From: Algoriphagus yeomjeoni
Lineage (GTDB): Bacteria; Bacteroidota; Bacteroidia; Cytophagales; Cyclobacteriaceae
Length of the DNA: 64,000 nt
NCBI RefSeq assembly: GCF_003259505.1
Contig: NZ_QLLK01000008.1
Span: 210,653-274,652, forward strand
Direction of reading: 5' to 3'
Shown: positions 35,507-44,308 of the stretch, in pieces
How the letters are laid out: the number at the start of each line of letters is the position of its first letter
Numbering within the stretch: position 1 is the first letter of the stretch
Notes under the pieces: model-generated
Told to the model about the DNA's origin: nothing
Databases searched by the model: none
Seen by the model: only the letters and a program-made list of their open reading frames with translations
Translations under genes and position numbers: made by a program

Positions 35507-35755
35507 ATGTACAACTGGGCAGAAATATGTAGTGAATTAAAAGGGATCGAGAAGCGTGTGGAAATAAAAGTAAGCTTGATTATAAGCACAAATCCAGATC
35601 CATTCCCTTTTGATCGCTTTAAAAAGGCGCATGAAATTGCATCTCTTTCCAGAGCCATCCGAGGGTTTATTGAGCAGGATAATGAAAAGGATGGTTCTAT
35701 TCTCCTACAAATGCTTCTGGAAAAGGGAGTAAAACTAAAGTCGGTAAGGGAATAG
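35507..35755 (+). CDS. Hypothetical small protein
   Basis: This 82-residue protein starts MYNWAEICSELKGIEKRVEI and is helical with no motif, signal or membrane segment. It lies between two copies of a short repeat, 118 bp before another small rightward gene. Coding is plausible from its regular composition and an ATG start, but no family is recognised. Confidence 0.4.
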   Translation: MYNWAEICSELKGIEKRVEIKVSLIISTNPDPFPFDRFKKAHEIASLSRAIRGFIEQDNEKDGSILLQMLLEKGVKLKSVRE

Positions 35756-35873
35756 AGCGAAAAAAATCATATAACCGCTTGCACTACGACTACAGAATAA
35801 ATCAGCATTTGGTAGACGAACTAATGCTTCCTCTATATTATTTGACATATTTGTACGAGAATAGATTAAACAC

Positions 35874-36173
35874 ATGAGAAAATTAATCGTCCATTTTATA
35901 CAAAAGGATTCCAAGAGTAAAGATTCAATTCTTATCCTGAAGATCGGGGGAGTCAACAATACAGGTCAGCGGTGGGCGATCAGTACCAAAGAGGCTATTG
36001 AAGGGATACGATCCGGAAATTGGGAGTTGTTTGTTTTAGCAAACACTAATGAAATCCCGGTGCGAATCAAAGAGACCGAAGACACACCTCCGATATTATT
36101 TGCCCAGGGAGACGGTTACCTCCACAACATACTGGAAGACCTACCGGAAATCAATTGGGAGGAAATTCTTTAA
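35874..36173 (+). CDS. Hypothetical DUF3892-like small protein
   Basis: This 99-residue protein starts MRKLIVHFIQKDSKSKDSIL, with RWAISTKEAIEGIRSGNWEL as its core and IEGIRSGNWELFV near the middle. Alternating short strands and helices, with W and G residues, recall small DUF3892-type proteins that use (I/V)..I..G..F signatures, but the match is weak. It has no signal peptide. It ends just before the second copy of the AAAGAGGCATTGCC repeat. Confidence 0.45.
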   Translation: MRKLIVHFIQKDSKSKDSILILKIGGVNNTGQRWAISTKEAIEGIRSGNWELFVLANTNEIPVRIKETEDTPPILFAQGDGYLHNILEDLPEINWEEIL

Positions 36174-36316
36174 TCTGATAATCCGGAATAATGCCAGATT
36201 CCATATTTCCTTACCTAACCCTAGGTAATACAGAGTACAGGATAAGAAAGAGGCATTGCCGCAAATAGTATCCGAATAGGTGCAATTGGATGTAGCTATC
36301 AATAGTTACTGGGCAC

Positions 36317-37795
36317 TTAGCCAATAATTCTTAATTTTCCCTCTGTATGTTCCAAAAAGGCATTGCTTTGTTCCAACAGTGCCTGCATTTTGTCCATGTC
36401 CTCGCTTACAATCGTGGCGCTAAATTCATGGGTACGGGCAAGCATTCGAATATAGGGCTTAGGATCATTTTGTCTGGTTAATTTTCTTAAGGCTCCCAAA
36501 TAATCCTCCCTATATACTGTTGGTATTATTATTTTGGATTGCATTGCTTTTGTTAGCTCAGCATTCATCATTACCCTGGCCACACGTCCGTTTCCATCCA
36601 AAAACGGATGAATTTCGCTGATAACGAACATAATATAGGCTGCCTTCGCAAATGGGTGCTTTAGTGCTTGGTAAAAGTCAAAACTTTTGATCAGCGTTCC
36701 CCTTACAAGTGAAGAATCAACAAATTCAGTTTGACCGGCATAATTATTAATATGCTTAAAACTTCCGGGATTCTTATCTGCCCTAGCAGATAACAATAGC
36801 TGGTGTCTATAACTCAATATGGTAAGTAATTCCTCCGGTGAATTGGGAGTAGTACTCATTTCGCTCTTATTTGAGACAATCCTGTAAGTCCCCAAAACGT
36901 CATGCGAATCTTCATTTCTATTTACAAGTGGTTGTTGGGTCTGGATAATTTGCTTTGCCTCCGCCACTTCGAACACGGTACCCTCGATGTAATTAGAAAA
37001 ATAACTTTCAAAAAATGCAAAATTCCTGTACGACTTGTTACTTAGGTTTTGCTCTTCCCTGTATTTGAATTCCTGTTGGACCAATTCCTGAAACAACATT
37101 TCGAATAAACTAATCCTGGCAGGATCATAAGGATTACCAAATGCACGTGCGGCGGCTACCGGAGATTTTAATATAGTTGCCGGATGCGTTGTCAGTAGTG
37201 CGCTGATTATCTTGTTTAGTTTATCAAACTCGGTTAGCATATTTAATTCCTTTGCTAGGATCCTAGCCCGGTCTTTTACTTTATTCAGTTCCTGTTCTCC
37301 GTTTACCCTTATGATTTGTTCCAGACGATCTTCTATTTCAGGAAATGTCAACGTTTTTGAATCAGGCCCAGGTCTTCTTGAGACTTGAAGGTTCTCCAAA
37401 AATGCCCGTTCACGTTGGGAAGCATAAAACTCGCCAGATAATGGGTTGTCTCCTTCTATTGGCCCGTTACCTTTCAAAAAGTGGATCATTATGCCCGGCA
37501 ATTCAATTTTCTTGGTGTATTTATACGTCAGAAATATCTGACCTGCATTCGTAGGCTTAAATTCCAGCGCAGAACGATGGCTTAATACTGCTCCTGGATA
37601 TAAATTCCCAAGAACAGAAAACAGATTTCTTCTGATGATAACTGCTGGGCTATCCTCGAAATTAGCTGAATATAATCTAGGTGCAATTTTTCTGATTTTA
37701 CCTTCTTTTTCCAGTTTTGAAACAAACCTGGAAATGGTTGGATCAGAGGAGCTATATATAATTTCCTGTAAGTGGATTGGGATGTTTTTTTCCAT
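36317..37795 (-). CDS. Fic family protein with AbiEi-like N-terminal domain
   Basis: The 492-residue protein joins two parts. Residues 1-110 look like the AbiEi antitoxin: a winged helix (PTISRFVSKLEKEGKIRKI) and RLYSANFEDSPAVIIRRNLF, then LGNLYPGAVLSHRSALEF. The Fic part holds the inhibitory helix motif SNYIEG (267-272) and the catalytic HPFLDGNGRVAR (396-407), complete for nucleotidyl transfer such as AMPylation. The inhibitory motif would block activity until released. Five AT-rich repeats upstream fit an AbiEi-type operator. I infer a single-protein toxin-antitoxin-like regulator. The target is unknown. Confidence 0.88.
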   Translation of the reverse strand: MEKNIPIHLQEIIYSSSDPTISRFVSKLEKEGKIRKIAPRLYSANFEDSPAVIIRRNLFSVLGNLYPGAVLSHRSALEFKPTNAGQIFLTYKYTKKIELPGIMIHFLKGNGPIEGDNPLSGEFYASQRERAFLENLQVSRRPGPDSKTLTFPEIEDRLEQIIRVNGEQELNKVKDRARILAKELNMLTEFDKLNKIISALLTTHPATILKSPVAAARAFGNPYDPARISLFEMLFQELVQQEFKYREEQNLSNKSYRNFAFFESYFSNYIEGTVFEVAEAKQIIQTQQPLVNRNEDSHDVLGTYRIVSNKSEMSTTPNSPEELLTILSYRHQLLLSARADKNPGSFKHINNYAGQTEFVDSSLVRGTLIKSFDFYQALKHPFAKAAYIMFVISEIHPFLDGNGRVARVMMNAELTKAMQSKIIIPTVYREDYLGALRKLTRQNDPKPYIRMLARTHEFSATIVSEDMDKMQALLEQSNAFLEHTEGKLRIIG

Positions 37796-37823
37796 TATAA
37801 ATCAGGTTGAAGCTCAATATTAC

Positions 37824-37979
37824 AAATATTTTCTATTATAAGTAACTAATAGATAAATATTTTCTATTATAAGGAAAATTATCCTTGCAAGTTTTTTCCA
37901 ATATAAGAGCGCTTTTAACTGAAAATGTTAAATATTTTCAGTTATAAAGGTTCAAAATAAGAATATTTTCCAATATAGA
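37824..37979. promoter_or_regulatory. Five-copy AT-rich repeat array upstream of the AbiEi-Fic gene
   Basis: Five related sites begin at 37827, 37858, 37892, 37933 and 37964 and follow TATTTTC(T/C/A)(A/G)(T)TATA. The first two read AAATATTTTCTATTATAAG identically. The spacings are 31, 34, 41 and 31 bp, so several sites fall on the same face of the helix. Type IV antitoxin AbiEi proteins repress their own promoter by binding repeats; here the N-terminal AbiEi-like domain of the adjacent Fic protein may do so. Confidence 0.6.
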
Positions 37980-38288
37980 TAGATCATCCCAGCTTGAACT
38001 CCTAAGTCCTTCCTTAAGAAAACCATCATAAGTTTCCACCACTAAACAATTCCAACCGATTAAAAAAAACATTTCTGGGTACTTCTGAAAAGACAAACAC
38101 CGGTAATTCTTCACTAACTCTTGCGCTTACACGGCCACATTGAATTTTTCAATTCAGTAAGTCACGTGGCCATTGGTAGCATATGTTTTCATCTTTTACA
38201 CCTCGAAAGATCCATCTACTGCTCAATAGCTTCAGTTTTAAATTTGGATCTTTTATAGACCAAACCCTTTTCCGTATCCAGTCATGAC

Positions 38289-38314
38289 AAAAAAAGGGGA
38301 TAGCTCCCCTTTCT
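38289..38314 (-). terminator. Rho-independent terminator after ardC
   Basis: On the reverse strand AAAGGGG and CCCCTTT form a hairpin with a short AGCTAT loop, and it runs into a T tract. It starts 1-2 bp after the ardC stop codon. An extended dyad (GGCCAC and GTGGCC around 38131-38165) lies further downstream. Confidence 0.85.
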
Positions 38315-39301
38315 CTAGAATGGACACTCATTGAGAATATAATCGACTGCTTTCTGCGCTTTGCTGGCTGCGTCTATTAGTAGATGTTTGTCGTTCCGAA
38401 GTTCCTTTAACCAGCTTTGGATATACGCTGCTGAGTTTTCCAGCAGATTTTCATCCAATATCCCTGTGTAGTTATTTAGGTAACCTGCACCCATTTCCGC
38501 CAAAAGTTCTTCTCTTGCATACCCGGAATCAGAAAATGAATGTGGGTTTGTGATTTCTGTCCTATTAAGTCTCGAAGAATGCCCTGTCGCGTGGCAAAGC
38601 TCATGGTAAAGCACTCCAAAATAGGCTTCGCTCGATGGAAACAATTTCCTTTCCGGCATGGTAATTTGATCAAGATCAGTTCTGTAATATGCCATGGAAC
38701 CTTGATGAATCAACTCGGGAGGCCTTACCATTTCTGCATAAATTTTCTGGCAGGCCTCATTTTCCAGTAACTGGGCTTTAAGTGATGCCTCTGGAAACTC
38801 CCAATCGATCCCCTCTATCTGTTCTATGGGAAAGACCTTGAATTCTCTGAGAAATCCGGATCTACCCACCTGTTTGAGATCATAGAAGTCCAGTTTGCTC
38901 TCGGGAATCGTCTTCCCTGTCATTTTGTCCCTGAAGACAAAGTTCCAGTAGCAGATGGGAAGAGCCTTTGCACCTTTCTTTATTTTACCTCCCAATGAAT
39001 TGGCTTGTTTGAAAGTCAGGTAATACGGATACTGATGTCCACAGGATAATAACAGCCAGAGGTTAATCCCTTTATAAGGTTTCTTGGTGAGGTAATTGGA
39101 AGGCAATCCCATCTCATGCCAAGGTTGCTTCCAGGGAATCACACCCTGTTGGAGTTTCTCGATAATCAGATCGGTAAATTTCTGATAAATATCCGATGAT
39201 CCTTTTGCCTGTCTTGAGTTTACAGCCTTACTTGAATAGGGTTCCCGGCTCTTCCTTCTTATAGAAGTCTCACTTACTGATCTTTTTGCTTCAGTCTTCA
39301 T
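38315..39301 (-). CDS. ardC: ArdC-like antirestriction protein
   Basis: The protein starts at MKTEAKRSVSETSIRRKSRE (328 residues); another ATG 42 bp upstream lies in the structured leader and is less likely. The ArdC N-terminal ssDNA-binding part includes FTDLIIEKLQQGVIPWKQPW and PYKGINLWLLL, and the C-terminal zincin-like part has the HELCHATGHSSRLNR motif. ArdC binds the single-stranded entering DNA and protects it from type I and II restriction. It probably protects this element in a new host. It is separate from the tra operon and opposite in direction. Confidence 0.92.
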   Translation of the reverse strand: MKTEAKRSVSETSIRRKSREPYSSKAVNSRQAKGSSDIYQKFTDLIIEKLQQGVIPWKQPWHEMGLPSNYLTKKPYKGINLWLLLSCGHQYPYYLTFKQANSLGGKIKKGAKALPICYWNFVFRDKMTGKTIPESKLDFYDLKQVGRSGFLREFKVFPIEQIEGIDWEFPEASLKAQLLENEACQKIYAEMVRPPELIHQGSMAYYRTDLDQITMPERKLFPSSEAYFGVLYHELCHATGHSSRLNRTEITNPHSFSDSGYAREELLAEMGAGYLNNYTGILDENLLENSAAYIQSWLKELRNDKHLLIDAASKAQKAVDYILNECPF

Positions 39302-39329
39302 AGCTTTTGTGTTTTGGTTTGACAAATAC

Positions 39330-39434
39330 TTATGAAGCTGCACCCGCCTGAGCCGGGCACTAAGTGCAAGAGGAATCGGAATAAACCAGCAGGGGCGAAA
39401 GCATGGGATTTATGCCGAAGTCTCTTGCCTCGTG
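39330..39434 (-). promoter_or_regulatory. Structured leader of ardC
   Basis: Upstream of ardC, a long hairpin is built from 39366-39379 (GCAAGAGGAATCGG) and 39415-39428 (CCGAAGTCTCTTGC), with inner ATAAA/TTTAT pairs at 39381-39385 and 39409-39413. The same layout, with different arm sequences but shared motifs (GGAATAAA, TTTATGCCG and TTATGAAGCT), occurs upstream of radC. On the transcribed strand it would lie in the 5' UTR. A role in expression control is inferred. Confidence 0.5.
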
Positions 39435-39702
39435 TGAACGGTTCTGGCTAAATTGGCTGAAGAAGGAATAGAAAAAATTAAAGTTTTACTGTAGGCTCAC
39501 ACAATACCCCTAAAGAACCATTACACTAAAGAACCCTCAAAATTGCATTTGAAAAACTTGCTCTATATGACTTACTGCTTTGAAATAGGTCAACTTATTG
39601 AAATCACAATCACATTTTTATCGTATCTAAAAGCAAAAATGACTTTGAATAAAAACATACGTACTGATCGAAAATGAAAAACGGAGTTGAATTCAGAAAA
39701 AT

Positions 39703-39726
39703 AAAAAAGGAAGCCTAAAGCTCCCC
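39703..39726 (-). terminator. Terminator at the end of the radC-like gene
   Basis: On the reverse strand GGGGAGC-TTTA-GGCTTCC forms a stem with one bulged T, followed by six T residues. It overlaps the stop codon of the radC-like gene. Confidence 0.5.
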
Positions 39727-40185
39727 TTCATCTGCAAAGGAATAGTATCCTTCAGTAGTCATAATCACATGATCCAGCACTGGAATATCCAGAATAACAC
39801 CGGCTTGCTTAATCCGCTGGGTTAATCTTTTATCCTGTTCTGAGGGAAGTAGATTTCCGCTCGGATGATTATGAGCCAAGATAACAGAACTGGAATTTGA
39901 TTTGATAGCTGCTGCATAGACTAGTTTTACATCTACAATAGTTCCTGCTGTTCCTCCAGAACTGATAGTTACGATACCAAGAACCCGGTTTGCCCTGGAC
40001 AGCAGCATCACTTTAAAATCCTCAACAAACTCTATCCTGTCCTGATCCCAGGCTTTGGCAAAAACCTCATACACCTGCCTTGAGCTTTCTACTCTTGGAC
40101 GAAGTGAAGCTTTTACTTTTGCGCTATAGCTCAGTTTGATCTCAGCTACTTCAAACAAATCAATTTTTCTTTCTTGGGTCTCCAT
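39715..40185 (-). CDS. radC: RadC/JAB-domain protein
   Basis: The 156-residue protein carries the JAMM metal site: HNHPSG at 105-110 and D118 (HxHPSGNLLPSEQD), plus the RadC core VILAHNHPSGNLLP and LDIPVLDHVIM. It lacks the N-terminal HhH part of full-length RadC, as in the short versions found in mobile elements. Such proteins often sit with ardC in Bacteroidota elements. The biochemical role of RadC is unclear; it is not an established repair enzyme. Its leader resembles that of ardC. Confidence 0.9.
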   Translation of the reverse strand: METQERKIDLFEVAEIKLSYSAKVKASLRPRVESSRQVYEVFAKAWDQDRIEFVEDFKVMLLSRANRVLGIVTISSGGTAGTIVDVKLVYAAAIKSNSSSVILAHNHPSGNLLPSEQDKRLTQRIKQAGVILDIPVLDHVIMTTEGYYSFADEGEL

Positions 40186-40212
40186 AATCTTTTTCGTTTT
40201 TGTGGAACAATG

Positions 40213-40315
40213 AATTATGAAGCTTCATCAGGCCGTGGGCGACAAAGACCGGAAGGCAAAGGAATAAAAAGCGCAGCGCAGCAAGCGGCTTTATGCCGGA
40301 AGCTTTCGGTCGCCC
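40213..40315 (-). promoter_or_regulatory. Structured leader of radC, matching the ardC leader
   Basis: GGGC/GCCC arms (40237-40240 and 40312-40315), GACCGGAAG/CTTTCGGTC (40247-40255 and 40303-40311) and inner ATAAA...GCTTTAT pairing give the same architecture as the ardC leader, with most arm bases changed but pairing kept. The unit ends about 30 bp before the radC ATG. The remaining sequence to 40588 shows no gene and should contain the tra promoter. Confidence 0.5.
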
Positions 40316-40588
40316 AGAGCCCAGAGGACTAACTTGGTGAGGAATTCAGAGGCCAAAACTCTCATTTTTTTTTGCCATCAAATTCCCTAGAATAAATCCC
40401 AATTAACCATCTAGATATATACCTAGCAATTAGTTAAGGTGTCAGTAATTACACATTCCCCAATCCAAATACTTTCATTATTTTTTTTGGTAGCTACCAC
40501 ATCGGTGTAAAAACCAGGAATTTACCATACCCACATTTGCTTCTGTCAGCGAGACAAAACAAGGACGCTGACTCAAAACAGTCACACT

Positions 40589-41035
40589 ATGTTGGAAGCA
40601 ATTACCTGGAACACATACTTCTGCACCTTGGCAGTAGGCATAGCGGCTTACTATATAACCATACTGGTAGCACACTATCCACAAGAATTTCGCAACCTGC
40701 TTTCCGGCAGGATAAATAAGATCAGTCAGAACCGTCAGCAGGAAGAGGAGCAGGACCACAGGAGGACTGATGGAAAGCCTACTGATCATTTTGAAGAGTT
40801 GGAAGCAACAGTTGCGGAATTAAGCGGCATCCTCGGGAAGGCGGGGCAAAATAGGACAAGCAAGGAAACATTGCTATTGCAGCTGATCCAGGCGCTGTCA
40901 AACCACACCGGGCTTCGGGAGCCCGCCTACCGGGTTGCCGTTATCAATTTCATTTTAGAAAACGCTGAAAAGCAGTGCAGGATTTCCTTCAGCGAAACAG
41001 AACTCGAAGAAGCTTGGGCTGCTCATTCTCCTTAA
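40589..41035 (+). CDS. Conjugation operon protein of unknown function
   Basis: The 148-residue protein has one N-terminal transmembrane helix (TYFCTLAVGIAAYYITILVA) followed by a charged linker (QNRQQEEEQDHRRTDG) and a helical cytoplasmic part. It is the first gene of the rightward tra operon, 64 bp before traE, and is probably a membrane-attached accessory subunit comparable to TraC/TraD-region proteins of Bacteroides elements. No specific family is recognised. Confidence 0.65.
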   Translation: MLEAITWNTYFCTLAVGIAAYYITILVAHYPQEFRNLLSGRINKISQNRQQEEEQDHRRTDGKPTDHFEELEATVAELSGILGKAGQNRTSKETLLLQLIQALSNHTGLREPAYRVAVINFILENAEKQCRISFSETELEEAWAAHSP

Positions 41036-41099
41036 TTCCAATCAAGCATAACCCTCCCAAAACTTTACAGCATCACAACAACCACTAAATAAAGCAAAT

Positions 41100-41429
41100 A
41101 TGAAAAAGAACCAGCAACTCCTTACCTCATCCAAGTCAAGAGCAGGCTTGTCTGCCCTACTGCTAGTTTTTTCTACACTGACTGCAAAAGCCCAGGATGG
41201 TCTTGCAGGAATCAACGAAGCCAACCGACAGGTGCGAAGCTACTTTGATGCAGGCACCAGTCTGATGTATGCCATCGGCGCTATTCTGGGATTGATCGGC
41301 GCAGTTAAAGTTTACCAAAAATGGAATGCAGGCGACCCGGACACCGGAAAAGTGGCAGCTGCCTGGTTTGGAAGCTGCGTGTTTCTCGTGGTAGTCGCCA
41401 CAGTCATCAAATCCTTCTTCGGGGTATAA
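41100..41429 (+). CDS. traE: TraE (DUF4134) conjugation membrane protein
   Basis: The 109-residue protein has an N-terminal signal/anchor (LSALLLVFSTLTAKAQDG), then AGINEANRQVRSYFDAGTSL and two hydrophobic helices (LMYAIGAILGLIGAVKVYQK and AAWFGSCVFLVVVATVI). This is the DUF4134/TraE pattern, a VirB2-like small pilin-type subunit in the Bacteroides tra system. It is followed 17 bp later by traF. Confidence 0.85.
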   Translation: MKKNQQLLTSSKSRAGLSALLLVFSTLTAKAQDGLAGINEANRQVRSYFDAGTSLMYAIGAILGLIGAVKVYQKWNAGDPDTGKVAAAWFGSCVFLVVVATVIKSFFGV

Positions 41430-41446
41430 TCAAAACTTACACACCC

Positions 41447-41773
41447 ATGGGAACTAGCATATACAAAATCAATAAAGGCATCAATAAGTCCATCGAATTC
41501 AAAGGATTAAAAGCCCAGTACATCTGGTACCTAGGTGCCGGTGTGCTGGCACTACTTGTCAGCTTCGCCATCCTCTTTATTCTTGGGGCAAATCCTTTTA
41601 TCTGTCTGATCATTATCGCAATCTCAGGATCAGTTTTAGTCGTCAAGGTCTATCAACTCAGCCATAAATATGGGGAACACGGCATGATGAAAAAGCTTGC
41701 CCACCGTCAGATCCCACATGCCATCCGCATCAAATCAAGAGGAATCTATCGGAAACCCAAAACCAAAAAATAG
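41447..41773 (+). CDS. traF: TraF (DUF4133) conjugation membrane protein
   Basis: The start is set at MGTSIYKINKGINKSIEFKG (108 residues); an upstream in-frame extension overlaps traE and is not protein-like. It has FKGLKAQYIWYLGAGVLALL and a second helix, as in DUF4133/TraF (VirB3-like). The basic C-terminus (RIKSRGIYRKPKTKK) fits cytoplasmic positioning. It is located between traE and traG as in CTnDOT-type elements. Confidence 0.85.
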   Translation: MGTSIYKINKGINKSIEFKGLKAQYIWYLGAGVLALLVSFAILFILGANPFICLIIIAISGSVLVVKVYQLSHKYGEHGMMKKLAHRQIPHAIRIKSRGIYRKPKTKK

Positions 41774-41835
41774 CTCTCCCACTCCAATCAAACCCACAAA
41801 ACCCCTCATTCCCAAAGAGAAAATAAAACCAATCC

Positions 41836-44298
41836 ATGGAAAGACTACTTGAAACCCATTTTCCTATCCTGAGTATAGAGCAAGACTGTATCCTTTCCAA
41901 ACAAGGGGATATCACGGTCGCTTTCCAGGCAGAACTTCCTGAGATCTTTACCTTAAGTAATCAGGAATACGAAGCCTTTCATCAGGTGTGGATCAAGGCT
42001 ATCAAATCACTTCCCAAGCACAGTATTCTACACAAACAGGATTGGTTTATAGACAGCCGCCATCAAGCTAATTTCACGGAATCCGAAGAAAGCTTTCTGC
42101 ATAGAAGCAGTGAACGCTTCTTTCACGAACGTCCCTATTTAGATCATAGCTGTTACCTATACTTAACGTTAAGCCCTAAAAGCAGGAAGGTTTCAAGCAG
42201 CCTGTTTTCCACCCTACTCCGCTCCCATATTGTACCTGAGGAATTGATTCTTGCTGATACCCTTCCCAACTTTCTGGATACCTGCGGACAGTTCGAACGC
42301 ATCCTGACCGACAGTGGATTTGTGCATATAAAGCGACTAAAAGAACTCGACATTTACAGCACTCGCACCCAAAAGGGAATACTGGAAAAATACTGTAGTC
42401 TCTCGGAATCCAAGGAACCAACCTGGCTTTCAGACATCAACTTCAAACCAAGCCTAAGCATTGGTAACAAACATTGCCGTTTATTCACCCTTTTCGATTC
42501 CAGCGATTTGCCTGCACTTTGTGGAAGCAGAATCAACTACGACAAATACAGTACGGACACTACCAAATTCAGCGTTGGCTTTGCCTCAGCGCTGGGGCAA
42601 CTCTTACCCTGCAACCACATCTACAACCAGTACATCTTTATTGAAGATGTACAGCAAACTCTTAAAAGACTGGAATCCAAACGGCTCCGTCTCCAGTCAC
42701 TTGCCAATTACAGCAGGGAAAATACCATTGCAAGGGATGCTACCAATGACTATTTGAATGAGGCGATCAGTGAACAAAGAATACCTGTAAAAGCCCACTT
42801 CAATATCCTAACCTGGACAGAAGACCCACTAAAGATTCCTGAAATCAAAAAGCAGATTGGCGCTGCCCTCTCCCAGATGGAGGCTACTGCAAGGGAAGAA
42901 ACCGTCGGAGCTGCCCAGATCTTCTGGGCAGGAATCCCCGGTAATAGTGCCGACTTTCCGATGAATGATAGCTTTGACACCTTTGTGGAGCAAGCCAGTT
43001 GTTTCCTAAATCTGGAAACTGGCTATCGCAATTCGCTCAGTCCATTTGGAATTCGATTGGGAGACCGGCTCACCGGAAAACCAGTTCATGTGGATCTATC
43101 CGATGAACCTGTAAAAAGAGGCATCTGCACCAACAGAAACAAATTCATCCTTGGTCCAAGTGGTAGCGGCAAATCCTTTTTCACCAATCACATGATCCGC
43201 AGCTATTACGAGCAGGGAACACATGTAGTCCTTGTGGATGTGGGGCATTCCTACAAAGGACTCTGTGATCTGGTCGGAGGTTATTACTTCACTTATGATG
43301 AGAAAAACCCCATCCAATTCAATCCCTTTTACATTGCTGAAGATGACCAGCTGGATACCGAAAAAAAAGAAAGCATCAAGACGCTGCTGCTTGCACTCTG
43401 GAAAAAAGACAACGAAACCTTCACCCGAAGCGAATATGTCGCCCTTTCCAATGCGCTAAAAGGCTACTACGAAAAACTTGCTTCCGATTCATCCCTGTTT
43501 GCGAGTTTCAACAGCTTTTACGAGTACGTGAAGTCAGACTTTCTGCCTCTTCTTCAAATCGATAAAGTCAAGGAGAAGGATTTTGACATCAGCAATTTCC
43601 TTTATGTTCTTCGCCCCTATTACAAAGGGGGAGAATTCGATTACCTCTTAAACGCCACCGAGAACCTGGACTTGCTTCAGGAGCGTTTTATCGTCTTTGA
43701 ACTGGACAATATTAAAGACCATCCCATCCTTTTCCCAGTTGTGACCATCATCATCATGGAAGTCTTCATCAACAAAATGCGCAAGCTCAAAGGCATCCGA
43801 AAACTGATTCTCATTGAGGAAGCCTGGAAAGCCATTGCCAAGGAAGGCATGGCTGAATACATCAAATACTTATTTAAAACAGTCCGAAAGTTCTTCGGGG
43901 AAGCCATTGTAGTCACCCAGGAAGTCGAGGATATCATCAGCTCCCCTGTGGTTAAGCAAGCCATCATCAACAACAGTGACTGCAAGATCCTACTGGATCA
44001 GTCCAAGTACCAGAACAAATTTGATCAGATACAGGAACTCTTGGGCTTAACTGACAAGGAACGGGCAATGGTACTTTCAGTCAACAAGGCCAATGATCCC
44101 AATCGCATCTACAAGGAGGTATTCATCAGTCTGGGAGGAATGCTCTCCAAAGTGTATCGTACCGAGGTATCCAAAGAAGAGTACCTCGCCTATACGACTG
44201 AAGAAACCGAGAAAATCAAGGTAATGGATTATGCCCATCGATACGGCTCCATACAAAAAGGAATAGCAGCACTTACAGTAGAACAAGTCCAACACTAA
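41836..44298 (+). CDS. traG: TraG conjugation ATPase (VirB4-like)
   Basis: The 820-residue protein has an N-terminal TraG region (MERLLETHFPILSIEQDCIL) and a C-terminal ATPase with Walker A GPSGSGKSFFT (about 440-450), Walker B LILIEEAW (about 657-664), and a conserved VTQEVEDIISSPVVKQAII block. It powers assembly of the type IV secretion channel. The length is normal and there is no frameshift. It is followed within 10 bp by the next gene. The coupling protein is not in the window and should lie to the left with the relaxase. Confidence 0.96.
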   Translation: MERLLETHFPILSIEQDCILSKQGDITVAFQAELPEIFTLSNQEYEAFHQVWIKAIKSLPKHSILHKQDWFIDSRHQANFTESEESFLHRSSERFFHERPYLDHSCYLYLTLSPKSRKVSSSLFSTLLRSHIVPEELILADTLPNFLDTCGQFERILTDSGFVHIKRLKELDIYSTRTQKGILEKYCSLSESKEPTWLSDINFKPSLSIGNKHCRLFTLFDSSDLPALCGSRINYDKYSTDTTKFSVGFASALGQLLPCNHIYNQYIFIEDVQQTLKRLESKRLRLQSLANYSRENTIARDATNDYLNEAISEQRIPVKAHFNILTWTEDPLKIPEIKKQIGAALSQMEATAREETVGAAQIFWAGIPGNSADFPMNDSFDTFVEQASCFLNLETGYRNSLSPFGIRLGDRLTGKPVHVDLSDEPVKRGICTNRNKFILGPSGSGKSFFTNHMIRSYYEQGTHVVLVDVGHSYKGLCDLVGGYYFTYDEKNPIQFNPFYIAEDDQLDTEKKESIKTLLLALWKKDNETFTRSEYVALSNALKGYYEKLASDSSLFASFNSFYEYVKSDFLPLLQIDKVKEKDFDISNFLYVLRPYYKGGEFDYLLNATENLDLLQERFIVFELDNIKDHPILFPVVTIIIMEVFINKMRKLKGIRKLILIEEAWKAIAKEGMAEYIKYLFKTVRKFFGEAIVVTQEVEDIISSPVVKQAIINNSDCKILLDQSKYQNKFDQIQELLGLTDKERAMVLSVNKANDPNRIYKEVFISLGGMLSKVYRTEVSKEEYLAYTTEETEKIKVMDYAHRYGSIQKGIAALTVEQVQH

Positions 44299-44308
44299 AA
44301 ACACAGCC

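Noticed and set aside
37824..37979. CRISPR array
   Set aside because: The repeats are short, degenerate and AT-rich with 12-25 bp gaps, no cas genes are nearby, and they sit in a promoter region.
38149..38331. Leftward 60-codon frame after ardC
   Set aside because: It runs through the terminator hairpin and the ardC stop and has no protein-like pattern.
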